The position numbers and the translations under genes are program-made. The notes below the pieces were generated by a model. The model was not told the origin of the DNA. It did not search any database and was given only the letters and a program-made list of their open reading frames with translations. Positions 8,363-17,141 of a stretch of DNA of 64,000 bases are shown here, one piece after another (position 1 is the stretch's first letter; each line of letters starts with the position of its first letter). The stretch lies in NCBI RefSeq assembly GCF_006543045.1, contig NZ_RBZW01000012.1, positions 124,001 through 188,000 on the forward strand, read 5' to 3'. Origin of the DNA: Salinadaptatus halalkaliphilus (GTDB lineage Archaea; Halobacteriota; Halobacteria; Halobacteriales; Natrialbaceae).

Positions 8363-9130
8363 ATGGCATCAGAGCACGAACGGGGACGGGTGAAAACGAT
8401 GGAAACCGCATTCGACATCATCGAGACCCTGGTGGCACTCGATGGCGGTCGTATCTCCGAGGTCGCATCGGAGCTCGGACTGGCAAAGAGTACGGCCCAC
8501 CGGCATCTGACGACGCTCGAGGAGCTCGAGTACGTCGTCGTCGACGACGGCGTCTATCGGCCGGGACTTCGATTCCTCCAGATCGGCGAGCAAACGCGAA
8601 CGAGGCAGGAGGCCTACGAACTCGCAAAGGAGAAAGTCACCGACCTCGCTGCGGAAACCGAAGAACGGTCGCAGTTTATCGTCGAAGAGTACGGTCGCGG
8701 TGTCTACGTCTTTAGAGACACCGGCCAACGGGCAGTACACACCGATTCCGAGATCGGCAAGCGGATCCCGATTCACGCGACGGCTGCGGGGAAGGCCCTT
8801 CTGGCGACTCTCTCCGACGAACGTATCACCGAAATTATCGACCACCGTGGATTGCCGGCGCTGACCGAACACACGATCACCGACGAGTCGACGCTTCGCT
8901 CGGAGCTCGAGGGGATCCGCGACCGCGGCTACAGCATCAATCAGCAGGAAAACACGATCGGTCTTCGTGCCATCGGCGTTCCCGTCGAACACGGGGACGG
9001 TACCCCGTTCGGGGCCTTGAGCGTTTCCGGTCCGACACACCGCTTTCAGGGCACCCTGTTCGAGGAGACGCTCCCGAATCTCATGCTCGGGACGGCAAAC
9101 GAGCTCGAGTTGAACATTCAGTACTCCTGA
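8363..9130 (+). CDS. IclR-family transcriptional regulator
   Basis: Complete 255-aa IclR protein. The N-terminal winged HTH is at residues 12-70 (RISEVASELGLAKSTAHRHL). The effector domain spans about 85-250 (SQFIVEEYGRGVYVFRDTGQ, IHATAAGKALLATL, DRGYSINQQENTIGLRAIGV, GALSVSGPTHRF). It is divergent from the acyl-CoA dehydrogenase at 6893-8098 and so probably controls that operon. It is close in sequence to the IclR at 13462-14217, suggesting paralogous duplication. Its TGA stop is the first codon of a repeat beginning TGAGACGG. Confidence 0.93.
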   Translation: MASEHERGRVKTMETAFDIIETLVALDGGRISEVASELGLAKSTAHRHLTTLEELEYVVVDDGVYRPGLRFLQIGEQTRTRQEAYELAKEKVTDLAAETEERSQFIVEEYGRGVYVFRDTGQRAVHTDSEIGKRIPIHATAAGKALLATLSDERITEIIDHRGLPALTEHTITDESTLRSELEGIRDRGYSINQQENTIGLRAIGVPVEHGDGTPFGALSVSGPTHRFQGTLFEETLPNLMLGTANELELNIQYS

Positions 9131-9191
9131 GACGGATTGCTGTACCGGTCTCCCGGTGCACCTGCGGGACGGTCGTGATTGCACCGACGGT
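9128..9191 (+). repeat. Degenerate palindromic repeat, TGAGACGG subfamily
   Basis: Begins TGAGACGGATTGCTGTAC and continues to a CGGTCGTGATTGCACCG segment. A sister copy at 22984 shares both ends. The first three bases are the stop codon of the IclR gene. Probably a mobile palindromic unit and/or terminator. Confidence 0.5.
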
Positions 9192-9552
9192 GGCGTCCAA
9201 TCGCTATTCGCGTCTCCGTCGGCAGGGACATCGGGAGACCGGACCGAGGCAAAACCGGTCGATAGTACAGGAAATTACAATAGTATGGGCGTAATATTCG
9301 GCAACAAACACACCGTTCAATCGTTATTACTCCTTTTATCGTTCGACATCGTCGAACTCACTATTGTGGCCACAATCCGACCGAGTCCGGAGGATAAATG
9401 GGTAGCGGACGATAGAACCCGGTACGTTTTCGGTTCTTCATATTCGAACGGATCTGATCGCGGCGATGGCGATACCGACGATACGGACTGGCTGTACGCT
9501 ATCCATCCGATCGGACCGAAACAAAAAATCGCAGTTTCGAGCAGCCCTGCGG
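9192..9552. other. Intergenic region, no gene seen
   Basis: About 360 bp between convergent genes (IclR plus strand, hydroxyacyl-CoA dehydrogenase minus strand). It is moderately AT-rich near 9270-9370, with no credible reading frame. Confidence 0.4.
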
Positions 9553-10749
9553 TTAGTAGAACGTCTCGTCGTTTTTGGCCTTCTCGACCAGCAGGTCACA
9601 CGGCAGCGTCTCGGCGAGCTTGTTCGTCTCCTCGTGGCGACTGGCCACCTCGGTCAGTTTCTGGAGGATGACGTCCGCACCGACTTCGTCACACTTTTCG
9701 AGGGGGCCCATCGGCCAGTTGCCGCCGAGTTCGGCACCGGTGTCAATGTCCTCGACGCTCGCGACATCGTTTTCGACCATCTTCGCCGCCTCGTTGACGA
9801 TGGGTGCCCAGATGAGTAGCGGATCGAAGCCCAGTCCGGCGTCGACGGAAATCGACGGCTCGTCCTGGTCGCTGTAATCGTAGTAGCCGGCGTCGGCTTT
9901 GCGTCCGTACCGACCTTGCTCGTAGAGTTCGTGCAGGAGCGGACAGACCTCGGTGTCGTAGGACATCGGCCGCGGGTCCGTCAGGTGGTCTTGTTCTCCC
10001 TCGACGCGAATCTGGATGCCGCCGGTAAAGTCCGCGAGCTCGAGCGGGCCCATCGGGAATCCTTCCTGGTACTTCATCGCAGAATCGATCTCCTCGAAGG
10101 AGTGTTCGCCGCGATAGGCCAGCCACGCTGCACCCTCGCCGTAGGGGCGCATCAAGCGGTTGACGATGAACGACGGAATGTCGATCCGACAGCGAATCGG
10201 CGTCTTGTCGAAGGATTCGATGAGTTCCTCGCCGGTCGTCGCGACCTCGTCAGGCGTGTGCTCGGTCATGATGACCTCGACGAGATCCATCAACATCGGC
10301 GGGTTGAACCAGTGGGTCCCGATAACCTGGTCGGGTCGGTCCGTGACTTCGGCCAGTTGCGTGATGTTCAGTCCCGAGGTGTTCGTCGCCAGCAGCGCCT
10401 CCGCCGGTGCGATCTCGTCTAAGTCCTGGAAGATATCCTCTTTGACCGACTGCTGTTCGACCGCCGCTTCGGTGACGAAGTCGGCGCCCGAGACGGCTTC
10501 CTCCTGATCGGTCGTAAACGTCAACCGATCGAGGGCCGCCTCGACCTCGTCCTCGCTCGCAGCGCCGCTATCGGCGGTCTTCTGGTAGGACCACTCGATC
10601 TGTTCTTTGGCCTCCTCGAGTTGAGACTCGTCGATGTCGTTGATGTACGTCTCGTAGCCAGCCAGTGCAGCGACTGCGCCGATGCCACGACCCATCTGCC
10701 CGGAGCCGATCACCGCGATGGTCTCGATTTCGTCGATGGTTACGACCAT
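9553..10749 (-). CDS. 3-hydroxyacyl-CoA dehydrogenase with two C-terminal 3HCDH domains
   Basis: NAD-dependent oxidation of 3-hydroxyacyl-CoA. The N-terminal Rossmann fold has VIGSGQMGRGIGAVAALAG, then TNTSGLNITQLA and GTHWFNPPMLMDLVEVI, which holds the catalytic His. At 398 aa it is longer than the 280-300 aa single-unit enzymes because it carries two 3HCDH domains, near residues 190-280 (SFIVNRLMRPYGEGA ... GFPMGPLELADFTG) and 310-390 (PIVNEAAKM ... NWPMGPLEKCDEVG). ATG 10749 was chosen over an in-frame start 51 bp upstream. It complements the acyl-CoA dehydrogenases and the MaoC hydratase as the third beta-oxidation step. Confidence 0.92.
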   Translation of the reverse strand: MVVTIDEIETIAVIGSGQMGRGIGAVAALAGYETYINDIDESQLEEAKEQIEWSYQKTADSGAASEDEVEAALDRLTFTTDQEEAVSGADFVTEAAVEQQSVKEDIFQDLDEIAPAEALLATNTSGLNITQLAEVTDRPDQVIGTHWFNPPMLMDLVEVIMTEHTPDEVATTGEELIESFDKTPIRCRIDIPSFIVNRLMRPYGEGAAWLAYRGEHSFEEIDSAMKYQEGFPMGPLELADFTGGIQIRVEGEQDHLTDPRPMSYDTEVCPLLHELYEQGRYGRKADAGYYDYSDQDEPSISVDAGLGFDPLLIWAPIVNEAAKMVENDVASVEDIDTGAELGGNWPMGPLEKCDEVGADVILQKLTEVASRHEETNKLAETLPCDLLVEKAKNDETFY

Positions 10750-10875
10750 GGTTGGCGATTCTCGGCCAGTTATAAAAAATAATGGGATTTGTTGGGACAC
10801 ACCACCCTCGTACTGCCGGTATCGATGTCACGGGGACCGCCCTCGGGAGTGACGTTCGGTTCTCGAAGCCGAACG

Positions 10876-10881
10876 TTTAAC
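10876..10881 (+). promoter_or_regulatory. TATA-like box for acyl-CoA dehydrogenase
   Basis: TTTAAC is centred about 27 bp upstream of ATG 10906. This supports that start over in-frame alternatives further upstream. Confidence 0.5.
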
Positions 10882-10905
10882 TACACCTGCTCGGTAGACG
10901 ATCAC

Positions 10906-12051
10906 ATGCTCTCCCTCTCTCCGGAGCAAGAGCTCGTCGTATCGTCACTCGAGGAGATCGCCGAACGGGAGTTCGCGGACAACGCCTTTAGCTGGAACGG
11001 CGAACTACCGAAAGAGAACATCGAACTGCTCGGCGAACAGGGCTTTCTCGGGCTCAACATCGACGAGGCCTACGGCGGCGGCGGGATGACCGAACTCGAG
11101 GCGATGTTGAGCATCGAGATCGTCGGCCGCGTCTGTCCGGATACGGCCGAATATCTCTACACCCAGCAGATGGTCGCGCCGCGTGCGATCGACCTCTTCG
11201 GAACCGAAGAAGCCAAAGAACAGTATCTCCCGCCGGTGACCGCCGGCGAGAGCGCGATCGCCGTCGCCATCTCGGAACCCGAGGCCGGCTCCGACGTCGG
11301 CTCGATGAAGACGCGCGTCGAGGAGACAGACGATGGCACGCTCGTCTGTAACGGCGAGAAGATCTGGGTCAGCACCATCCGCCACTCGGACGCCGCCGTC
11401 GTCTGGGTGAAATTCCCCGAGGGACTCGGTTCGGTTATCGTCGATCTGGACGCCGACGGCGTCGAGATCGATCAACACTACACCAACATGGCCGGCTACA
11501 CGCAGACGCAGTTTCGACTGAACGATGTCGAGATCCCGCCGGAAAACGTCCTGACCCGCGGCTCCGATGGCTTCAAGAATCAATTAAAGGCGCTCAACTG
11601 GGAGCGACTCGGCAGCGCGACGCTTGCGAACGCTCTCGCTCGGTGCGGACTCGAGAAGGCACTCGAGTACTCGAGCCAGCGCGAGCAGTTCGGCCAGCCG
11701 ATCGGCGAGCTACAGGGTATCGAGTGGAAACTCGCGGACGCGGCGACCGAGCTCGAGGCCTCCCGGACGCTGACCTACCGGGCCGCCATGGAGGCCCACG
11801 ACGCGGACGGCTTCCCCTCGCGGGTGGGCTCGTCGTTCGCGAAGCTATACTCCTCGCAGATGGTCGAAGAAGTCGTCAGCGAAGCGCTCCAGATTCACGG
11901 CGCGAACGGCTACCAGCAGGGCCACCCGCTCGAGTATCTCTATCGACTGGCTCGCGGTCGCCGACTGGCCGCCGGGACGGACGAGATTCAGCGCAACCAG
12001 ATCGCAAGCGTCCTGAAAGACGATGGGCTGCCCGCGATGTGGTCGACGTAA
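10906..12051 (+). CDS. Acyl-CoA dehydrogenase
   Basis: Second acyl-CoA dehydrogenase, 381 aa (MLSLSPEQELVVSSL). Motifs are LNIDEAYGGGGMTE, AVAISEPEAGSDVGS, NGEKIWVST, QFGQPIGELQGIEWKLADAA and QIHGANGYQQGHPLEYLYRLAR. The usual EGTxEIQ near the C-terminus reads AAGTDEIQRNQ, so the MCAD-type catalytic Glu is replaced by Ala. LNWERLGSATLANA retains the helix-G Glu of isovaleryl-type enzymes. It is divergent from the 3-hydroxyacyl-CoA dehydrogenase, with which it probably shares regulation. Confidence 0.92.
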   Translation: MLSLSPEQELVVSSLEEIAEREFADNAFSWNGELPKENIELLGEQGFLGLNIDEAYGGGGMTELEAMLSIEIVGRVCPDTAEYLYTQQMVAPRAIDLFGTEEAKEQYLPPVTAGESAIAVAISEPEAGSDVGSMKTRVEETDDGTLVCNGEKIWVSTIRHSDAAVVWVKFPEGLGSVIVDLDADGVEIDQHYTNMAGYTQTQFRLNDVEIPPENVLTRGSDGFKNQLKALNWERLGSATLANALARCGLEKALEYSSQREQFGQPIGELQGIEWKLADAATELEASRTLTYRAAMEAHDADGFPSRVGSSFAKLYSSQMVEEVVSEALQIHGANGYQQGHPLEYLYRLARGRRLAAGTDEIQRNQIASVLKDDGLPAMWST

Positions 12052-12066
12052 CGTCGGCCCCCTCTA

Positions 12067-12147
12067 CGATCCGTTCTAACGATGCCCCGATGCAACCGCG
12101 ACTGTACTGCGGTTGCACCGGTAACGACGTCTACGAGTCCGTCTCGA
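12067..12147 (-). repeat. Palindromic repeat of the (T)GAGACGG family
   Basis: On the minus strand it starts GAGACGGACTCGTAGACG, continues CGTTACCGGTGCAACCGC and then mirrors as GCGGTTGCATCGG. The inner arms form a hairpin (GCAACCGC and GCGGTTGC around AGTACAGTC). It lies downstream of the acyl-CoA dehydrogenase stop at 12051. Confidence 0.5.
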
Positions 12148-12261
12148 CCGGTCGCCGATCGGACGAGCGTCCGTCACTACCGGCAGGTATCGTCGTGGCA
12201 GCGGCTGTCGTGGGAGACGACTACAAAGCTTTAAGAAACGCCACGGCTATCTGTGAGCTAT

Positions 12262-13419
12262 ATGAATCAGCTCTCGGATGCGGTTCTCTCGGAGGAGCAC
12301 AAACTGCTGCGCGAGGAGACCCGGAAGTTCGTCACGAACGAGGTACTGCCGGAAGCGAGTGAACGCGATCCCGAGCAACGCGAGATGTCCGCGGACCTGA
12401 TCGATCAACTCGGAGAGATGGGATTTTTCGGGATTCTCATCGACGAGGAGTACGGCGGTATCGGGCTCGATCTGAAGGCGTACGCGATCATCGCCGAGGA
12501 GTTGTCACGAGGATGGCTGAGCGTGGGGAGTATCATCGCCCGCGGCCAGAGTCTCGCCGGGGCGACCGAGGCACAAAAGGCGGAGTACCTCCCGAAGATG
12601 GCAAGCGGCGAGATGCTCAAAAGCATCGCGATCAGCGAGCCCGACGCCGGCAGTGATGTCTCGAACATGCGTACTCGAGCCGAGAAAGACGGCGACGAGT
12701 ACGTCCTCAACGGCCAGAAGATGTGGTGTACGTTCGCAAAGGGATCGGACTTCATCCTCACGTACGCAGTCACCGACCCCGACGCGGAACCCGCCCATCG
12801 AGGCATCTCCGGGTTCATCGTCGAGAAGCCGGCCGGGACGTTCGATCGCGAGGGGCTAAGCGGCCAGCCGGTCGATAAAATCGGTTATCACGGCTGGAAA
12901 ACCTGGGAAGTCAACTTCGACGACGTCCGCATCAGCGAAGACAAACTCGTCGGCGGCGAAGAAGGACAGGGGTTCTACCAGATCATGGAGTTCTTCGAGG
13001 AAGGGCGCGTCCACACCGCCGCTCGAGCGGTCGGCCTCGCTCGAGGTGGCCTCGAGGATTCACTCCAGTACGCGACCGAGCGCGCGCAGTTCGACCAACC
13101 GATTTCGGAGTTCCAGGCGATCCGGTTCAAACTGGCGGATATGGCGACCCAAGTCGAAGCCGCCAGAGCGCTCACGCTACTGGTCGCCGAGACGGTCGAC
13201 GAGGGTGAACAGGCCAGTGCCGAAGCCGCCATGGCAAAACTCTTCGCCAGCGAAATCGCCGAGGAAGTCACCAGCGAGGCGATCCAGATCCACGGCGGCT
13301 ACGGCTACACGACGGAGTTCGACGTCGAACGCTACTGGCGAGACGCACGGTTGACCCAGATATTCGAGGGGACCAGCGAGATACAGAAACGGATCATCGC
13401 CGACTCGCTGCTGTCGTGA
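12262..13419 (+). CDS. Acyl-CoA dehydrogenase
   Basis: Third acyl-CoA dehydrogenase, 385 aa from ATG 12262. A GTG at 12253 would add three residues. A TTTAAG box near 12229-12235 fits a very short leader. It is the only one of the four with the canonical C-terminal signature intact: HGGYGYTTEFDVERYWRDAR followed by FEGTSEIQKR, whose Glu is the MCAD-type catalytic base. Other motifs are LIDEEYGGIGLD, SIAISEPDAGSDVSN, NGQKMWCTF and QFDQPISEFQAIRFKLADMA. It follows the dehydrogenase at 10906 in the same direction but has its own promoter. Confidence 0.93.
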   Translation: MNQLSDAVLSEEHKLLREETRKFVTNEVLPEASERDPEQREMSADLIDQLGEMGFFGILIDEEYGGIGLDLKAYAIIAEELSRGWLSVGSIIARGQSLAGATEAQKAEYLPKMASGEMLKSIAISEPDAGSDVSNMRTRAEKDGDEYVLNGQKMWCTFAKGSDFILTYAVTDPDAEPAHRGISGFIVEKPAGTFDREGLSGQPVDKIGYHGWKTWEVNFDDVRISEDKLVGGEEGQGFYQIMEFFEEGRVHTAARAVGLARGGLEDSLQYATERAQFDQPISEFQAIRFKLADMATQVEAARALTLLVAETVDEGEQASAEAAMAKLFASEIAEEVTSEAIQIHGGYGYTTEFDVERYWRDARLTQIFEGTSEIQKRIIADSLLS

Positions 13420-13461
13420 GGCTCCAACAGTCGCGGGCGGTCGATCGCCTGCGGCGGTCGG

Positions 13462-14217
13462 TTACGCGTACCTGATTTTGAGTTCGAGTTCGTTCGCCGT
13501 CTCGAGCAGCCGGGTAGCGAGGCTGTCGTCCTGGAAGCGACGGATCGGTCCGGAGACACTCAGCGCGCCCAGAACGCGCCCGTCTTCGTAGCGAATGGGA
13601 ACGCCGAACGCGCGGAGACTGTCGGCGGACTCCTGGTCGTTGCAACTGTATCCGCGTTCGCGAACGGCAGCGAGCTGTTCGACGAGTTCGTCTCGATCCG
13701 TAATCGTCGCGTCGGTTAGCTGCGGGAGCCCCCGGTCGTCGATGATCTCCTCGAGTCGATCGTCGTCGCTGAACGCGAGTATCGCTTTGCCGCCGGCACA
13801 GGCGTGTATCGGCAGCCGATCGCCGATCTCCGCATCGGTCGCGACGGCGTTGTCGCCGCGGTCTCGAAACACGTAGACGGCCCAACCGTGCTCTTCGACC
13901 ATGAACTGGACGCACTCGTTCGTCTCGTCGGCAAGCGCGGCGACGTTCCGTTCGACGAGTTCGTACTCGTCGAGGCGCGCTCTGGTCCGTTCGCCGATCT
14001 TCAAAAATCGAAAGCCGGTCCGAAAGATGCCGTCGTCGTTGACGACGTACTCGAGCTCCTCGAGGGTCGTCAGGTGCCGGTGGACGGTGCTCTTGGCGAG
14101 GTCGTGTTCCTCGGCGAGTTCCGTTATCCGACAGCCGTCGCGACGAACGATCGTTTCGAGCAGTTCGAACGCCGTTTCGACCGTCGTCACCCTGGAGCTA
14201 TCGTCGGAAACGTCCAT
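13462..14217 (-). CDS. IclR-family transcriptional regulator
   Basis: Complete 251-aa IclR regulator with HTH at residues 10-68 (RITELAEEHDLAKSTVHRHL) and effector domain (CVQFMVEEHGWAVYVFRDRG, IHACAGGKAILAFS, RGYSCNDQESADSLRAFGVP, GALSVSGPIRRF). It is a close paralogue of the IclR at 8363-9130. It is divergent from the acyl-CoA dehydrogenase at 14527 and convergent with that at 12262, so the 14218-14526 intergenic region is the likeliest operator site. Confidence 0.93.
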   Translation of the reverse strand: MDVSDDSSRVTTVETAFELLETIVRRDGCRITELAEEHDLAKSTVHRHLTTLEELEYVVNDDGIFRTGFRFLKIGERTRARLDEYELVERNVAALADETNECVQFMVEEHGWAVYVFRDRGDNAVATDAEIGDRLPIHACAGGKAILAFSDDDRLEEIIDDRGLPQLTDATITDRDELVEQLAAVRERGYSCNDQESADSLRAFGVPIRYEDGRVLGALSVSGPIRRFQDDSLATRLLETANELELKIRYA

Positions 14218-14497
14218 GATTATTATTCCTATCGACTGCCGTTAAATGTTCCGTATATGCGAACGCGATCGCCGAGAGATTCGGTGCCAGAGCGTGGCGA
14301 GCGTCGGGCCGACCGAAAGCAAAATCGGTCCGGTAACAGGGAAAGCGGCCTCGAGAGGCGACGGCTGTCGCGGGTGCTCGGTCGTCGGTAGTTCGTTTGT
14401 CGCAGGGATCGCTGTTCGAATAGCCCGAAAAGTGGACTAGTCCTAATATGCCGATTTTGGACGTTAGAGATACTGTATCTCAATATCTGTCGAAACG

Positions 14498-14503
14498 TTA
14501 TTG
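14498..14503 (+). promoter_or_regulatory. TATA-like box for acyl-CoA dehydrogenase
   Basis: TTATTG lies about 27 bp before ATG 14527 in the 309-bp divergent region 14218-14526, which otherwise shows no gene. Confidence 0.4.
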
Positions 14504-14526
14504 TGGGTCGGTGGTGAAGGACGCGT

Positions 14527-15789
14527 ATGATCGGCGAACGATCGTTACTCGAGCCCAAGGAAGAATCGTATCTCGACGATGTCAAATCCGCGCTCCGCGA
14601 GGAGGTCTTTACGGGCCAACTCGACAGGGACCACATCGAGGCGCTCGACCAAAACGAGGAGAGCGAGGACGATTGGTCGACCTACGCCAAGCGGATGGGC
14701 GAACAGGATCTGCTCGGCATCTCCATTCCGACCGAACACAACGGGGGCGGCCAGGGGATCATCGAAACGGTGCTCGCCGAGCAGGCGATCGGGTACGAAG
14801 GGAGCATCGTCCACGCGTGTCAGACCTCACTGACCCAACACATCGGTCGGACGATGTACGAACACGGCAGCGACCACATCGTCGAGAACTACCTCGAGCC
14901 GATGCTCGCCGGCGAGTTCGTCGTCGCGCAGGCCTTTACCGAACCGGGCAGCGGCACCGACATCGCCCATCTCGGCACCAGCGCCGAACGTGACGGCGAC
15001 GAGTACGTCGTCAACGGCGAGAAACGATTCATCGATTTCGCACCGTACGCCGACGTGCTGTTCGTCCCGGTCCGGACCGGCGGCTCAGCCGGCGATCAGG
15101 ACGGGCTCTCGATCCTGGTCGTCGACGGCGACACGGACGGGTTCGAGGTGCTCGAGCCCCACACCGAGTGGCACGGGTTCCGGGGGACCGGCGCGTCCTG
15201 GATCGAGTTCGACGACGCGCGAGTCCCCGCCGAGAACGTCATCGGCGAACCCGGCGAGGCCTGGACGTACATCACGAACGAACTCAACCTCGAGCACCTC
15301 ACGATCTCACGGTACTGTCTCGGGGCGAGCGAGCGAGCCCTCGAGATCGCGATCGATTACACGGCCGAGCGGGAGGTCAACGATCAGTCACTCTCACGAT
15401 ACCAGGGGGTCAACCACAAGATCGCGGATCTCAGTGCTCGTCTCGATGCCGCCTACGCGTTGAACACCCGAGCGGCCCGGATCTTAGACGAGCGAGGGAT
15501 GGCGGCCGGACGCATGGAGGGTGCGATGGCCAAACAGGTCGGCAACGAACTCGCTCACGAAATCGCCGACACGTCGATGCAGGTGATGGGCGGCGTTTCG
15601 ACGACGACGAAGTATCCCGTCGAGCGCATTCAGCGCGACGTGCGGGCAGGGCGATACATGGGCGGTGCGACGGAAGTCATGAAGAGCATCGTCCAACACG
15701 ATGTCTACGCCTCGGTTCGTGACGACGACTTCGACGGCGACCTGGTCGGCAACGAACTCGAGGGCAAACCGTGGCGCAAATCAGAGTAA
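14527..15789 (+). CDS. Acyl-CoA dehydrogenase (divergent)
   Basis: Fourth acyl-CoA dehydrogenase, 420 aa, the most divergent of the set. It keeps SIPTEHNGGGQG, VAQAFTEPGSGTDIAH, NGEKRFIDF, GFRGTGASWIEFDDARVPAENV and the helix region LNLEHLTISRYCLG. The C-terminal signature is altered: MQVMGGVSTTTKYPVERIQRD, then MGGATEVMKS where EGTxEIQ is expected. The N-terminus (about 60 residues) is unusually acidic. It is divergent from an IclR gene and upstream of the tripartite transporter genes, so it may act on the imported acid after CoA activation. Confidence 0.88.
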   Translation: MIGERSLLEPKEESYLDDVKSALREEVFTGQLDRDHIEALDQNEESEDDWSTYAKRMGEQDLLGISIPTEHNGGGQGIIETVLAEQAIGYEGSIVHACQTSLTQHIGRTMYEHGSDHIVENYLEPMLAGEFVVAQAFTEPGSGTDIAHLGTSAERDGDEYVVNGEKRFIDFAPYADVLFVPVRTGGSAGDQDGLSILVVDGDTDGFEVLEPHTEWHGFRGTGASWIEFDDARVPAENVIGEPGEAWTYITNELNLEHLTISRYCLGASERALEIAIDYTAEREVNDQSLSRYQGVNHKIADLSARLDAAYALNTRAARILDERGMAAGRMEGAMAKQVGNELAHEIADTSMQVMGGVSTTTKYPVERIQRDVRAGRYMGGATEVMKSIVQHDVYASVRDDDFDGDLVGNELEGKPWRKSE

Positions 15790-15824
15790 CGGCTTGGACG
15801 ATCCGGTTGCACAGTACCGTGAGT

Positions 15825-15908
15825 TATAGTAGCCACTGCAATGCAATGCACACCTGATCGCGCGACAGCTGCGCGATCAGTGTGTAAATCGTTGCCGTTG
15901 TTACTATA
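15825..15908 (+). repeat. 84-bp palindromic repeat (family 2, copy 1)
   Basis: Outer arms TATAGTA (15825) and TACTATA (15902-15908). Inner perfect stem CTGATCGCGC (15854-15863) and GCGCGATCAG (15871-15880), with a 7-nt loop. A diverged copy lies at 51356-51514 in the opposite orientation. The unit has the size and symmetry of a small non-coding inverted-repeat element. It sits between an acyl-CoA dehydrogenase and the tctCBA genes. Confidence 0.7.
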
Positions 15909-16070
15909 GGGGACGGCCAGTGTCGACGACCGAAACCGATCGTCGGTAGAATTTTGGCCGACTTAGCGCCGGTTTCAGGCGTCAATGTGGCGAAACTGTT
16001 CCTCGAGCATCGCCCGCGCGTACGGAAACGCTCAGGCGGATGAATGAAGAACATGCCGGGACAATGAGAA

Positions 16071-16080
16071 ACATATATCA
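16071..16080 (+). promoter_or_regulatory. TATA box of the tctCBA operon
   Basis: ACATATATCA is centred about 28 bp upstream of ATG 16104 and is the only strong AT-rich box in the 15909-16103 spacer. It predicts an almost leaderless tctCBA mRNA. Confidence 0.55.
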
Positions 16081-16103
16081 GTATTGATTTCCATGATTTC
16101 GGT

Positions 16104-17120
16104 ATGTCTCGGTATACTAAACACATTTCACGTCGAAGCGCATTGAGATATACGGGGTCAGCAGCGGCAGTGGGGTTGACTGGTCTTGCTGGTTGTATGG
16201 GGGACAACGGTGACGGCGAGTTCCCGAGCGACGATATTACGATCGTTATTGGCTATCCCGAGGGATCTTCTACCGACGCGGCGGCTCGCAATCTCGCGCC
16301 GATCGTCAGCGACATCACGGGCCAGAACGTCGCCGTTCAAAATCTCGATCCACAGCCGCGAGCCGGCGGTGAGGTCGCCGGGATGGAGCCCGACGGACAC
16401 ACCATCTTCCACTCCTATACGCCGAGTCTCGTGACCGCAAATCTCGTTGAAGAACCGGGCTGGACGGTCCCTGATCTCGAGCCACTCGGCCGGATCGGCA
16501 TCTACAGTACCGTCCTCGCGGTCAATCCCGATCACGGGATCGAGGATCCCGAGGATCTCTTCGGCCGGTATCAGGACGGGGAGTTCACACAGACTTGTGG
16601 TCTCGGTGTCGCCCATCCGTGGCACATTGCGAACGTCTTCCTCCGGGATCAGTACGGAATGGAGTGGGACACGTTCGTCAGCTACGACAGCGGCGCCGAG
16701 CAGGGAGCGGGTATCGTCGGCAACGAGGTTCCGGCGGGCGTCGCCGGCGACTTCACGATCATGGATCAGTACGAATCGGGTGACGTCGACATCCTCTGTT
16801 CGTTGGCGAGCGAACAAACCCCGATCGTCGAAGAACAGGGAATCGAGACCTGGACGGATCTGGGTTACGACGAGATGGACTTCATCACCAACTTCAACCA
16901 CGACTACTTCGCGCCGCCAGGGACGCCCGACGATATCGCCGACCAGTGGGAAGAAATCCTCGAAGAGGCGCACGACTCGGACGAGTTCCGCGAGCACGAA
17001 GAAGAGACGACGTTCATGCGCGGCTGGGCCGGCCGCGACGAGGTCGGCGACAACGTCGACCTCCTCCACAACGATCTGCCCGACATGATCGACATGGACG
17101 GCCTCGAAGACGACGTCTAA
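16104..17120 (+). CDS. tctC: TctC-type solute-binding lipoprotein of a tripartite tricarboxylate transporter
   Basis: A 338-aa extracytoplasmic receptor. The N-terminus has a twin-arginine motif (SRRSALR, residues 9-15), a short hydrophobic stretch and a lipobox LAGC with Cys31, predicting Tat export and lipid anchoring. The mature part has the TctC fold signature (DDITIVIGYPEGSSTDAAAR, DGHTIFHSYTPS, LGVAHPWHIANVFL, FFAPPGTPDDIADQWEEIL-like end). TctC proteins bind citrate or other carboxylates. It is the first gene of tctCBA, with 21 bp to tctB. The ligand is unknown but fits the CoA-dependent acid catabolism around it. Confidence 0.88.
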   Translation: MSRYTKHISRRSALRYTGSAAAVGLTGLAGCMGDNGDGEFPSDDITIVIGYPEGSSTDAAARNLAPIVSDITGQNVAVQNLDPQPRAGGEVAGMEPDGHTIFHSYTPSLVTANLVEEPGWTVPDLEPLGRIGIYSTVLAVNPDHGIEDPEDLFGRYQDGEFTQTCGLGVAHPWHIANVFLRDQYGMEWDTFVSYDSGAEQGAGIVGNEVPAGVAGDFTIMDQYESGDVDILCSLASEQTPIVEEQGIETWTDLGYDEMDFITNFNHDYFAPPGTPDDIADQWEEILEEAHDSDEFREHEEETTFMRGWAGRDEVGDNVDLLHNDLPDMIDMDGLEDDV

Positions 17121-17141
17121 CCGGAGGCTACTACGTTATTT

